Counted from the stretch's first letter, positions 9,966 to 18,405 are shown. The stretch is DNA of 32,768 nucleotides from Pelotomaculum sp. PtaU1.Bin035 (GCA_002067965.1 MVRN01000082.1:1-32768); one strand, 5' to 3'. The notes: generated by a model not told the origin, from the letters alone. Program-made: numbers and translations.

Positions 9966-10148
9966 GTGAAACCAATAATAGATAGTGAAACATGCGTAGC
10001 TTGTGCCATGTGTTATGATGTGTGTCCTGCGGATCCAAAGGTATTTGAAATAAGCGATATTGCCAAAGTCGTTCACCCGGAAGCATGTATGGGATGCATG
10101 ACTTGCGAGGAAAATTGCCCTACAGACTCAATAACAATAACTGAATAA
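9966..10148 (+). CDS. 2[4Fe-4S] ferredoxin
   Basis: This 60-residue bacterial-type ferredoxin starts with GTG immediately after the TAA of the Mrp gene. Two complete ligand sets are present: C10/C13/C16/C20 with the following Pro, and C41/C44/C47/C51 with the following Pro, so it should carry two low-potential clusters. The loop between them (about residues 21-40) is slightly longer than in clostridial ferredoxin. It is the last gene of the block and is followed by a terminator at 10210. Confidence 0.93.
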   Translation: MKPIIDSETCVACAMCYDVCPADPKVFEISDIAKVVHPEACMGCMTCEENCPTDSITITE

Positions 10149-10209
10149 TATATAAAATAGGGTTTGAGCGAAGGTATGTAAGGACTCTGGGTAAGAGTGA
10201 GGTCTACTA

Positions 10210-10236
10210 AGCTGGTTTATCCAGCTATTTTTTTTA
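10210..10236 (+). terminator. Rho-independent terminator of the Fe-S/metal-cofactor block
   Basis: A 6-bp stem AGCTGG/CCAGCT (10210-10215 with 10221-10226) and a TTTAT loop are followed by ATTTTTTTTAT. Confidence 0.75.
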
Positions 10237-10371
10237 TGAATTTAGCTTTTCATAAAGCTAAACATTAACACTTTGAAACATCTATCTTCAGGATCCAAGG
10301 CGCAACCGCAAACCAGCATTATTGAAGCCGAAGGTGAAGCAGAGAACCTACAATTTTACAGGATTAAAAAC

Positions 10372-10421
10372 ATTACATGAGGCTAATAGTAAATAATTAT
10401 TTACTATTAGCCTCATGTAAT
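10372..10421. promoter_or_regulatory. Perfect 50-bp palindrome, probable MarR operator
   Basis: Bases 10372-10396 are the exact reverse complement of 10397-10421, with no spacer. The right arm includes the -35 of the marR promoter at 10400. Inner half-sites such as TAGTAAAT/ATTTACTA have the size and symmetry of MarR-family operators, but the dyad is far longer than the usual 16-20 bp. A T-rich stretch after it could also let it act as a terminator. The rest of the 322-base gap 10149-10470 holds only the upstream terminator, this element and the marR leader. Confidence 0.75.
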
Positions 10422-10428
10422 ATATACT
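10400..10428 (+). promoter_or_regulatory. Promoter of the marR efflux operon
   Basis: TTTACT at 10400-10405, a 17-bp spacer and TATACT at 10423-10428. The -35 lies inside the right arm of the palindrome, so a protein bound there would block RNA polymerase. Confidence 0.6.
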
Positions 10429-10470
10429 ATTTTTATTATTAACCAAATTGTTTATACGGGAGGTGTTAGA

Positions 10471-10908
10471 ATTAACAACCTGGAAAATGTGGCCGGTGAC
10501 TTCCTTGCTGTATTAGCCTTCATGCGCGATAAATTTTTCGCGACGCTTGAACAGATAACGCGCCCCCAAATGAGCCACGTTCAATACCGCGCGGTATCGC
10601 TGTTGTACCGGAAGGGTTCTCTGTCTATGTCGGAACTGGCTAAAGAGATGCATATATCCAAACAGCAGCTTACACCCCTGGTATACAAACTGATTAATAA
10701 TGGTCTTGTAATTAGAAAAACAGATGAAGACGACCGGCGCATTGTGCTAATAGAAATAACTGAAACAGGGAGAAGAAAGGTAGAAGAAATGCTGCCCGAA
10801 ATAAAACTCGTACTCATGGAAAAGCTCGAAACGCTTCCCGTGGCGGAGTTGGACGAACTTATGCAAATGTTGAAAAGGATTCACGAAATCATTAAAAACG
10901 TTGAATAA
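10471..10908 (+). CDS. MarR-family transcriptional regulator, probable ATT start
   Basis: This winged-helix MarR-type regulator has about 145 residues. The DNA-binding core is visible: SMSELAKEMHISKQQLTPLVYKL is split across helix 3 and the recognition helix, then the wing RKTDEDDRR followed by the strand IVLIEITETG. The C-terminus forms a long dimerisation helix. The GTG at 10489 is 25 nt from the nearest Shine-Dalgarno (GGGAGG at 10458-10463), while ATT at 10471 is 7 nt from it and yields the common leader NNLENVAGDFL; I therefore take ATT as the start. The gene heads an efflux operon and likely represses it through the palindrome upstream. Its inducing ligand is unknown. Confidence 0.85.
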   Translation: MNNLENVAGDFLAVLAFMRDKFFATLEQITRPQMSHVQYRAVSLLYRKGSLSMSELAKEMHISKQQLTPLVYKLINNGLVIRKTDEDDRRIVLIEITETGRRKVEEMLPEIKLVLMEKLETLPVAELDELMQMLKRIHEIIKNVE

Positions 10909-10944
10909 AGCCGTACACCAAAATTCTTGAAGGTGGTTATATGG

Positions 10945-11646
10945 ATGAAGAAAATAAAAAAGGTATTGCTGATCCTGGCGGTGCTGATCCTTGCCGGTGG
11001 GGCGGCCGGGCTCTCCTACTATATTTACGAGAGTGTCAACTGCTTCTCTACGGAAAACGCCCAGATAACCTCCGATATGATTACCCTGACGCCGGAGGTT
11101 ACCGGCAAAGTGAAAAGCTGGGACGTCAGGGAAGGGGATTATGTAAAAGCGGGACAGGTGCTTGGCAAACAGGATGTCAGTGCGCTTGTGACCAATACCG
11201 CGATGAATCCACAAACGCTGGCCTATTCAGCGGATACCATTATCTCAAAAGCGGATATCAAATCTCCGATTGACGGCAAGGTGGTGCAGTCGAATGTGAT
11301 CAAAGGCCAGGTTGTGTCGCCCGGCATGGAGATTGCGGCGATTGCCGATACTTCACACATCTACATCAAGGCCAATATTGAAGAAACGGATATTATTAAG
11401 ATCAAACCAGGTCAAAAAGTAGAGATCAAGATCGACGCCTACCCCCGTCAAACCTTTTACGGCTACGTTGAGAGCATAGGCCAGGCTACGCAGTCGGCGT
11501 TCAGTCAGTTCCCGTCACTTAATACAAGCGGGACTTTCTCAAAAGTGACCCAGTTGATCCCGGTGAAGATTGCCATAACGAACGTTGATAACCTTACACT
11601 CATGCTAGGGATGAATGCCACAGTGAAAATCCAGATCAAACAGTGA
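10945..11646 (+). CDS. HlyD/EmrA-like membrane-fusion (efflux adaptor) protein, compact form
   Basis: This 233-residue protein has an N-terminal anchor (about residues 7-27) after a lysine-rich start, then a split biotinyl-lipoyl domain (TPEVTGKVKSWDVREGDYV near 50-68 and KSPIDGKVVQSNVIKGQ near 108-124) and a beta-barrel. The long alpha-hairpin that normally separates the lipoyl halves is nearly absent, so it is a short adaptor. ATG 10945 is preceded by AGGTGG at a spacing of 8; an upstream in-frame extension to 10927 lacks a better signal. It follows marR by 36 nt and precedes a second adaptor by 14 nt. It should link an exporter to the cell envelope; the substrate is unknown. Confidence 0.85.
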   Translation: MKKIKKVLLILAVLILAGGAAGLSYYIYESVNCFSTENAQITSDMITLTPEVTGKVKSWDVREGDYVKAGQVLGKQDVSALVTNTAMNPQTLAYSADTIISKADIKSPIDGKVVQSNVIKGQVVSPGMEIAAIADTSHIYIKANIEETDIIKIKPGQKVEIKIDAYPRQTFYGYVESIGQATQSAFSQFPSLNTSGTFSKVTQLIPVKIAITNVDNLTLMLGMNATVKIQIKQ

Positions 11647-11660
11647 AAGGATGTTAAGGT

Positions 11661-12806
11661 ATGCTAAGACGGATAAAAAGGCCCCTGGCCATTGTCGCGG
11701 CTCTGATACTGGCGTTTGCCGCCTACGGCTGTGCCGGACGGAATGCGGACAAGGCAGTGTCGGTGATGACGGCGGCAGCTGATAATCAGGAATTGGAAAC
11801 AACGCTGGAACTGAGCGGCGTCCTGGTGCAGGCGCAGAAGGTTGACATATCCAGTAAAATTTCGGGGAAGGTAATCAGCCTGGGTTACAACACCGGCAGC
11901 GCCGTCAAGGCGGGGGACGTCCTAATTCAGTTGGATACGGAAGTATTGAGCGCCCAGCTTATGCAGGCCCAGGCCGGACTGCAATCTGCGGAAGCTGCCG
12001 CGGATGCTGCGCGGAATCAGGCTTCTATAACAAAAATAAACCTGGACGCGGCCCAAAAACTATATGACAGGACCAAGGCTCTTAATGAATCGGGCGCAGT
12101 ATCTCAAAGCCAGATGGACGAGGTTGCAGATAAGCTTAATACGGCGGAAAAACAGTTTGAGAATGCTGCCGGACCCGCTCAGGACCAGGCGCAGGCCGCG
12201 GTCAACACAGCCCGCGCCAATATAAAAAATCTCCAGGCGCAAATTGATAATGCTACCATCAGAAGTCCCATTGACGGATTATTGGTTGGCCAGAATGTCA
12301 ACGTTGGAGAAGTGCTCTCGCCGGGCGTGGCGGTAATATCAATCGTGGACACTTCAACCCTTAAACTGAAAAGCACTGTAACCCAGGATTTATTGCCGCT
12401 TTTATCAGCCGGACAGGAAATGGACATAACAGTTGACATCTACCCGGACAGTAAATTTATTGGGACTGTTTCCAGCGTCGGGCCTATCGCGGTGAACACG
12501 GGTGAACTATTCCCAGTGGAAATCGCCATTAACAACAACGGAAGCCTGACGGCAGGGTTGACTGCCCATGCCTCGGTGACCGCTAAAACACAAGGAATTG
12601 TGGTCCCATCGTCGTCTGTGATCCAAAACGGCGGGGAAAGCTATATATTTGTAATCAAGGACAATATCGCTTCGAAACGTGTTGTTAAAATAGGGCTTAA
12701 AAATGATAAAGGCACCCAGATTTTGAAAGGGCTTAACGCAGGTGAACTGGTTGCCGTTACCAATGCCGGCAGTCTTACCGACAGTATGCCGGTAATAACC
12801 AATTAA
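11661..12806 (+). CDS. RND/MacA-type efflux adaptor lipoprotein
   Basis: This 381-residue protein begins with a lipoprotein signal peptide: basic MLRRIKRP, a hydrophobic core and the lipobox AAYGC with Cys at residue 24. After that come a lipoyl half (SGKVISLGYNTGSAVKAGD), a full alpha-helical hairpin rich in Ala/Gln (about residues 95-195), the second lipoyl half (IRSPIDGLLVGQNVNVGE), a beta-barrel and a membrane-proximal domain (VVPSSSVIQNGGESYIFV). It is thus a complete adaptor, unlike the compact one just upstream. It lies in the marR operon, followed 39 nt later by the ABC exporter genes. In MacA/YknX systems such proteins assist an ABC exporter. Confidence 0.88.
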   Translation: MLRRIKRPLAIVAALILAFAAYGCAGRNADKAVSVMTAAADNQELETTLELSGVLVQAQKVDISSKISGKVISLGYNTGSAVKAGDVLIQLDTEVLSAQLMQAQAGLQSAEAAADAARNQASITKINLDAAQKLYDRTKALNESGAVSQSQMDEVADKLNTAEKQFENAAGPAQDQAQAAVNTARANIKNLQAQIDNATIRSPIDGLLVGQNVNVGEVLSPGVAVISIVDTSTLKLKSTVTQDLLPLLSAGQEMDITVDIYPDSKFIGTVSSVGPIAVNTGELFPVEIAINNNGSLTAGLTAHASVTAKTQGIVVPSSSVIQNGGESYIFVIKDNIASKRVVKIGLKNDKGTQILKGLNAGELVAVTNAGSLTDSMPVITN

Positions 12807-12845
12807 TCGGCCAATTATTTTATCCGAAGTGGAGATAGTAAATTT

Positions 12846-14573
12846 ATGTATAGATTATTCCGATTCTTCAGGCCATACACCCTGAATTTATCCTGGGTAA
12901 TAGTGTTTCTTTTCGCTCAATCTATTGCGGAACTGTATCTCCCGACGCTCATGGCGGACGTGGTTAATAACGGCATGATGAAGGGCGATACCGGCTACAT
13001 TTGGAAATACGGGAGTTACATGCTGTTGGTGGCGCTGGGGAGCAGCTTTTGCTCCATAGTGGGCAGTTACCTGTCTTCAATAGTCGGGATGGGCTTCGGC
13101 AAGGACGTCCGCGACAAGGTTTTTTCGCGGGTGGAGAGCTATTCCCTGCAGGAGTTCGATAAAATCGGGACCGCTTCCCTTATTACCAGGACCACCAACG
13201 ATATTACCCAGGTGCAGACCCTTGTTGTAATGGGTCTGCGCTTTATGGTCTACGCTCCGATCATGTGCGTCGGGGGTATCATCATGGCCTTTTCCAAGGA
13301 TAAGCGGCTTACTCTGATCCTGGCTGTGGTCCTGCCTGTTATGCTGATCCTGATCGGGAGCCTCGCCGGCGTGATCGTGCCCCTGTTCAAAGCAATGCAA
13401 GTCAAGCTCGACAAGGTAAACCTGGTTCTACGCGAGAATCTGACCGGGATCAGGGTGATCAGGGCTTTTAACAGACTTAGGAGCGAGAATGAACGTTTTA
13501 GGAAAGCAAACCGCGATCTGACCGATAACTCAATTAAAGTCAATAAAATAATGGCTTCGATCCAGCCGGCCATGATCATCATTATGAATTTAACCTCTAT
13601 TTCAATCATATGGTTCGGCGGCCACCGCATCAGTCAGAACGTAATGCAGGTGGGCGACATGATGGCGTTTCTCCAATACGCCATGCAGGTCATGTTTTCA
13701 ATCATCATGGTGACTATAATGTTTGTCATGGTCCCGAGAGCCCAGGCATCCGCCACCCGGATTAATGAAGTGCTGGATGTGGAACCCGTGATCTGCGACC
13801 CGCCGCGAGGAAGAGAATCCGGCGGCCGGGTAGGTCATGTGGAATTCCGGGACGTTACTTTCAGCTATCCCGGAGCCGAACTGCCGGCTGTCAGGAATAT
13901 ATCTTTCGCAGCCCATCCAGGCGAGGTGACTGCTATTATAGGTGGTACGGGTTCGGGTAAATCCACCCTGATCAACCTGATCCCGCGGTTTTACGATGTT
14001 GAAAGCGGCTGTGTCCTGGTTGACGGAGTGGATGTCCGGCAGATGGCTCAGAAAGAACTCAGGGCGAAGATCGGTTTTGTGCCCCAGACCCCAATCCTTT
14101 TCAGCGGGACGGTTGCGGAAAATATACGGTATGGTAAGGATGACGCGACCGATGAAGAGATATCTCACGCGGCGGAGATTGCTCAGGCGAGTGAATTCAT
14201 TGCCGCGATGAAAAATGGATATGAATCTCTGATTTCCCAGGGAGGCACTAACCTTTCCGGTGGACAGAAACAAAGACTTTCCATTGCCCGTGCTCTGGTC
14301 AGGAGACCCGGGATTTATATTCTGGACGACAGTTTTTCAGCCCTTGACTTTAAGACTGACGCCCGGTTGCGGGCGGCGCTTAAGAAAGAGACCACTGCTT
14401 CCACCTTGATCATTGTGGCTCAGAGGGTGGGAACGGTTATGGACGCTGACAGGATTATCGTTCTGGATGAGGGGCGGATTGTTGGCATCGGCAAGCATAA
14501 AGAACTTATGGGTACTTGTGTGGTATACCGTGAGATTGTATCCTCCCAATTGTCGGAAGAGGAGATTGCGTGA
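12846..14573 (+). CDS. ABC multidrug exporter half-transporter with degenerate ATPase site
   Basis: This 575-residue protein has six transmembrane helices (about residues 15-305) fused to an ATP-binding domain. The Walker A is GGTGSGKST near 366-374 and the signature motif is canonical LSGGQ near 470. However, the Walker B run ends ILDDS, with Asp where the catalytic Glu is expected, and the switch loop reads VAQRVG with Gln instead of His. These two changes together mark the degenerate partner of heterodimeric exporters such as TM287/288, LmrCD and BmrCD. The next gene supplies the partner and starts 4 nt downstream. Located in the membrane, it probably exports drugs or lipid-like compounds under MarR control. 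Confidence 0.93.
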   Translation: MYRLFRFFRPYTLNLSWVIVFLFAQSIAELYLPTLMADVVNNGMMKGDTGYIWKYGSYMLLVALGSSFCSIVGSYLSSIVGMGFGKDVRDKVFSRVESYSLQEFDKIGTASLITRTTNDITQVQTLVVMGLRFMVYAPIMCVGGIIMAFSKDKRLTLILAVVLPVMLILIGSLAGVIVPLFKAMQVKLDKVNLVLRENLTGIRVIRAFNRLRSENERFRKANRDLTDNSIKVNKIMASIQPAMIIIMNLTSISIIWFGGHRISQNVMQVGDMMAFLQYAMQVMFSIIMVTIMFVMVPRAQASATRINEVLDVEPVICDPPRGRESGGRVGHVEFRDVTFSYPGAELPAVRNISFAAHPGEVTAIIGGTGSGKSTLINLIPRFYDVESGCVLVDGVDVRQMAQKELRAKIGFVPQTPILFSGTVAENIRYGKDDATDEEISHAAEIAQASEFIAAMKNGYESLISQGGTNLSGGQKQRLSIARALVRRPGIYILDDSFSALDFKTDARLRAALKKETTASTLIIVAQRVGTVMDADRIIVLDEGRIVGIGKHKELMGTCVVYREIVSSQLSEEEIA

Positions 14574-14577
14574 CAAT

Positions 14578-16536
14578 ATGAGTAGTCGAAATTCTCAAAG
14601 GCCCGCCGGCCCGGCGCGCAGGGGCCCCATGGGTCCTGGCCATATGATGGGGCCGCCTGTTGAAAAAGCAAAAGATTTTCGGGGGACTCTGGCTAGGCTG
14701 ACCGTGTATCTGAGGCCGGAGAGACACCGTTTCATCGTGGTATTTTTCTTGGCTGTTGCCAGTACGATTTTCTCGATTATCGGCCCCAAAATCATGGGGA
14801 AAGCAACGACCAAGCTGGCTGAAGGGGTCCTGGCCAAATATGCCTATTATATGCAGCTTGCAACGGCGATCCAGGAAAAAATGCCGGCTGCAGTTATTGA
14901 CAAACTGGAGAAACAGCCGGTTCCGGGCTTTGATTTTGGCTATATCGGGAAAATTCTACTATTGCTGGTTGTATTTTATCTGATCAGTGCTCTATGCAGC
15001 TATGCGATGGGATACATCATGTCCGGCGTGTCCCAGAACACTGTTTACAGGATGCGTAACGACGTTAAGGACAAACTTGACCGCCTGCCGCTTAAATATT
15101 TTGACCAGCGCACATATGGCGAGATTCTGAGCAGGGTCACGAATGACATGGACAATATTGCCACAACGCTACAGCAGAGTATGATCCAACTGATCACGTC
15201 TTTAGTGACTGTGATAGGGATATTAATCATGATGCTGAGCATCAGCCCTGTTATGACTCTAATCGCGTTGGTGACGCTTCCTGCCAGTATGCTTATCACT
15301 TTGTTGATCACTAAAAATTCTCAGAATTTTTTTGCCGGCCAGCAGAAATGCATCGGGGAATTAAACGGTCATGTTGAGGAAATGTACTCGGGGCATAAAA
15401 TCGTTAAAGTGTTTGGACATGAGGAAGATTCAATAGCGAAATTCAAGGGAATTAACGCCAGATTGTACGGAGTCGGCTGGAAAGCGCAGTTTATATCCGG
15501 CATTATCTTCCCGGCCTTAAACTTTGTCAATAACATAGGGTATGTGTTTATCTGCGTCGTTGGAGGCTTGCTGGTGGCTCATAAAAAAATCGAGGTGGGT
15601 GATATACAGGCGTTCATCCAATATACGAGGCAGTTCACCCAGCCGATCATCCAGGTTGCCAATATAGCCAACGTGTTGCAGTCCACAGTAGCCTCCGCGG
15701 AACGGGTTTTTGAGATCCTGGATGAGGAAGAGCAAATCCCCGATCGGGAAGACGCCAAGGTGATCATGTTCCCGGAAGGCAGGGTCAAATTTGAACATGT
15801 GAAATTTGGCTACAAGGAAGAAGCCCCGCTAATGGAAGACCTGAGCATAGATGTTAAGGAAGGAAACACCGTCGCCATCGTCGGGCCGACGGGAGCGGGC
15901 AAAACAACTCTGGTTAATCTGATTATGCGCTTTTATGAGGTCCAAGGTGGCCGGATCACTGTCGACGGCGTGGATATCAAGGACATGAAGCGGGGGGATC
16001 TGCGCGCGATGTTCGGCATGGTGCTGCAAGATACCTGGTTGTTTAACGGAACCATATGGGACAATATAGCTTATGGACGTGAGGGAGCCACGGAGGAAGA
16101 AATCATCAACGCGGCCAAAGCCGCCAATGCCGATCACTTCATCAAGACCCTCCCGGACGGCTATGGCACCATCTTAAACGAGGAGGCCTCCAATATTTCG
16201 CAAGGCCAGAAACAGCTTCTGACAATCGCCCGCGCGATTTTAGCCGACCCGGCCATCCTCATCCTCGATGAAGCCACCAGCAACATCGATACGAGGACCG
16301 AGGTGCTGGTCCAGAAGGCGATGGCAAACCTAATGAAGGGAAAAACCAGTTTTGTGATCGCGCACAGGCTTTCAACTATCCGTGACGCTGACCTGATCCT
16401 GGTGATGAACAACGGGGCCATCATCGAGCAGGGCAGTCACACCGAACTACTGGCCAGGGGCGGCTTCTACGCTGGACTGTATAACAGCCAGTTTACGGGC
16501 GGCAACCTTGGTGACAAGGCTTACCCGGACGGCTAA
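14578..16536 (+). CDS. ABC multidrug exporter half-transporter, catalytic partner
   Basis: This 652-residue ABC half-transporter has a Gly/Pro/Met-rich cytoplasmic N-tail (GPMGPGHMMGPP near residues 18-29), six transmembrane helices and an ATP-binding domain. Walker A GPTGAGKTT (about 436-444), Walker B ILILDEATS with catalytic Glu, and the H-loop IAHRLSTI are canonical, while the signature reads ISQGQ instead of LSGGQ. That is the exact complement of the preceding protein: combined, they give one working and one degenerate nucleotide site. A longer frame back to 14413 overlaps the previous gene; the ATG at 14578 with GAGGAG 14 nt upstream fits better. The extra loop after TM1 (about residues 75-115) is typical of the YheH/BmrD side. 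It ends 5 nt before the convergent ligase gene with no terminator visible. Confidence 0.93.
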   Translation: MSSRNSQRPAGPARRGPMGPGHMMGPPVEKAKDFRGTLARLTVYLRPERHRFIVVFFLAVASTIFSIIGPKIMGKATTKLAEGVLAKYAYYMQLATAIQEKMPAAVIDKLEKQPVPGFDFGYIGKILLLLVVFYLISALCSYAMGYIMSGVSQNTVYRMRNDVKDKLDRLPLKYFDQRTYGEILSRVTNDMDNIATTLQQSMIQLITSLVTVIGILIMMLSISPVMTLIALVTLPASMLITLLITKNSQNFFAGQQKCIGELNGHVEEMYSGHKIVKVFGHEEDSIAKFKGINARLYGVGWKAQFISGIIFPALNFVNNIGYVFICVVGGLLVAHKKIEVGDIQAFIQYTRQFTQPIIQVANIANVLQSTVASAERVFEILDEEEQIPDREDAKVIMFPEGRVKFEHVKFGYKEEAPLMEDLSIDVKEGNTVAIVGPTGAGKTTLVNLIMRFYEVQGGRITVDGVDIKDMKRGDLRAMFGMVLQDTWLFNGTIWDNIAYGREGATEEEIINAAKAANADHFIKTLPDGYGTILNEEASNISQGQKQLLTIARAILADPAILILDEATSNIDTRTEVLVQKAMANLMKGKTSFVIAHRLSTIRDADLILVMNNGAIIEQGSHTELLARGGFYAGLYNSQFTGGNLGDKAYPDG

Positions 16537-16541
16537 CAAGA

Positions 16542-18203
16542 TCAGGCCCTTTCCAGCAGCCCCTTTTCCTTGTCTTCCAGGGCCATCTCCCTGACCTTGT
16601 AGTGGATCTTTTTTCCGGTAGCCGTGTAGGGAAGTGCTTCAACAAACCGGTAGAACCTGGGCCTTTTAAAGTTTGCCAACATGAAATGGTTGCGGCAGTG
16701 CTCGACAAGTTCCTTGACGGTTAGCGAGGGGTCATCCTTGATAACATAGGCTGCCACCGCTTCGCCACGTGTCTTGTCGGGCACACCGACGACGGCCGAC
16801 TCTTTCACCTTGGGGTGCTCGTTTAGTATTTCCTCAACTTGTACCGGGTGGATATTTTCTCCCGCGCAAATGATCATGTCGTCCTTCCTTCCCACCACGG
16901 TGATATAGTTCTCCTCGTTCCAGACACCAAGGTCGCCGATGTATATCCATCCTTTGTAAAAAACCCTTTCCTCCTCGGCCGGGCTATTGAAATAGCTGTA
17001 GGAGCACTTGGCAGGTGACTTGATGATTATTTCGCCGACTTCCTGATTGTCCCTGGCCGCGTAGTCATCCGGTTCAGCCTTTCGGTCCGGGTAAACCTTA
17101 ACCACCGCCGCTTCGTCATCGGTACAGGGTCTTCCCGCGGAACCCGCCATCCGGGGGAGGTCAAACGGCCGCAGGAAGGTGTTCCAGAAACCTTCCGTGG
17201 TCCCATAACCGTTGTATATGTTAGGAGTAAGCACCTTTTGGAAGCTGATGCAGGCTTCCCTTTCCAGGGGGGCTCCCATTGTGATAATTCCTTTGATCGT
17301 TTTCAGATCCCTGGGCTCCTTGGCCTGCTGGTCGTGGAGCATCTTCAGCATGGGCGGCGCGCCGATCAGGTAGGTAAGGCCGTAATCTTCCACGTGGGCG
17401 AGGCACACCCTGGGGTTGAACTGCCTCAGCGCAACTATCTCGCCCCCTGCGTAGAGGGTGGGGCAGGGTCCGCCGGAGTGCAAGCCGCCCCGGTGGAACC
17501 ATGGGCTCATGTTCATGGTCTTGTCGGTTTGGTTTAGCGGGAAGTGCATGATTACATCATGCGCTGTAAATATCTCATTAAGGTTGTTTAAAGGCACGCC
17601 CTTGGGCATGCCTGTGGTGCCCGAAGTGTAAAGGCGGGTGGTTTCGTCGTATATGCTGGTGGGCCGCTTGATGCCGGGGTCACTTTCCGGGCGGCCTGTT
17701 ACATATCCATCGTATGTTATAGAACCGGCAAATGGTTTTTCATTGCCGCGGAATTCCGCCATAACAACCCGGCGTGGACTGTGCCGGGCTATATTTAGCG
17801 CCTTTTCGGCCATATCCTTGATTTCTTCGTCAAAGATATAAACGGCTGGCTTGCTTTCATCAAGAATATAGGCGGTCTCACCGGGAGAAAGCCGGAAATT
17901 GACAGGACAGTTGATTGCCCCTATTTTCTGCGGTGCCAGGTAGCAGAAAACGAATTTCGCTGAATTTAAAAGCTGGTAAACCACCACATCGCCCTTTTTT
18001 ATCTCATCAGCTAGAAGAGCGTGAGCCAACCTGTTGCATTCACCGTCAAGCTGCCGGTAAGTCCAATTTTCTTTCCTTATCGGGCAAGTCAGGGCAGTTT
18101 TTTGAGGAAAACGGCTTACGTTCCGTAAAAAGCCGTTGAGATAGGTGAAATCGTTCTCGAAGAGCTCCCTGAAAGTATTAGTGTTGTAAGTAAAACTGTT
18201 CAT
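16542..18203 (-). CDS. AMP-forming acyl-CoA synthetase/ligase (ANL superfamily)
   Basis: This 553-residue cytoplasmic enzyme activates a carboxylic acid as acyl-AMP and transfers it to CoA. The P-loop-like LYTSGTTGMPKG lies near residues 190-202, the adenine-binding NGYGTTEG motif near 325-332, the hinge/A8 region GRKDDMIICAGENIHP near 438-455, and the catalytic Lys near the C-terminus is in YTATGKKIHYK. GGAGGG lies 7-12 nt before the ATG. The chain length of the acid cannot be read from sequence; closest-looking relatives are medium/long-chain fatty acyl-CoA ligases. It is divergent from a FabF-type gene, which suggests a shared fatty-acid or secondary product context, and it has its own likely promoter. 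Confidence 0.9.
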   Translation of the reverse strand: MNSFTYNTNTFRELFENDFTYLNGFLRNVSRFPQKTALTCPIRKENWTYRQLDGECNRLAHALLADEIKKGDVVVYQLLNSAKFVFCYLAPQKIGAINCPVNFRLSPGETAYILDESKPAVYIFDEEIKDMAEKALNIARHSPRRVVMAEFRGNEKPFAGSITYDGYVTGRPESDPGIKRPTSIYDETTRLYTSGTTGMPKGVPLNNLNEIFTAHDVIMHFPLNQTDKTMNMSPWFHRGGLHSGGPCPTLYAGGEIVALRQFNPRVCLAHVEDYGLTYLIGAPPMLKMLHDQQAKEPRDLKTIKGIITMGAPLEREACISFQKVLTPNIYNGYGTTEGFWNTFLRPFDLPRMAGSAGRPCTDDEAAVVKVYPDRKAEPDDYAARDNQEVGEIIIKSPAKCSYSYFNSPAEEERVFYKGWIYIGDLGVWNEENYITVVGRKDDMIICAGENIHPVQVEEILNEHPKVKESAVVGVPDKTRGEAVAAYVIKDDPSLTVKELVEHCRNHFMLANFKRPRFYRFVEALPYTATGKKIHYKVREMALEDKEKGLLERA

Positions 18204-18255
18204 TATTTTTCCCTCCGATTCGCTTTACACGTCCTATTGTTTGTTGGTAATATAA

Positions 18256-18283
18256 AGTATATATAGATTATATTAGATTTCAA
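18256..18283 (-). promoter_or_regulatory. Promoter of the acyl-CoA ligase gene
   Basis: Read on the minus strand: TTGAAA (18278-18283), a 16-bp spacer, TATACT (18256-18261), about 53 nt before the ligase start codon. Confidence 0.6.
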
Positions 18284-18340
18284 TTTGGAAAGCAAAAAAT
18301 TTATAAGACAAAAATTTCCTCTTGTTTTGGGGTATATTGT

Positions 18341-18357
18341 ATATAGTAAATCTATAT
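18341..18357. promoter_or_regulatory. Short dyad between the divergent ligase and fabF-like genes
   Basis: ATATAG and CTATAT flank 5 nt. A near copy of one half (ATATAG) recurs at 18261-18266 in the ligase promoter. It may be an operator for a lipid regulator or just AT-rich chance; no regulator gene is adjacent. Confidence 0.3.
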
Positions 18358-18405
18358 TTTATGAGGAAAGCGATTCAGTGCAGTGAAATTCGGGAGGGGA
18401 TCCGG

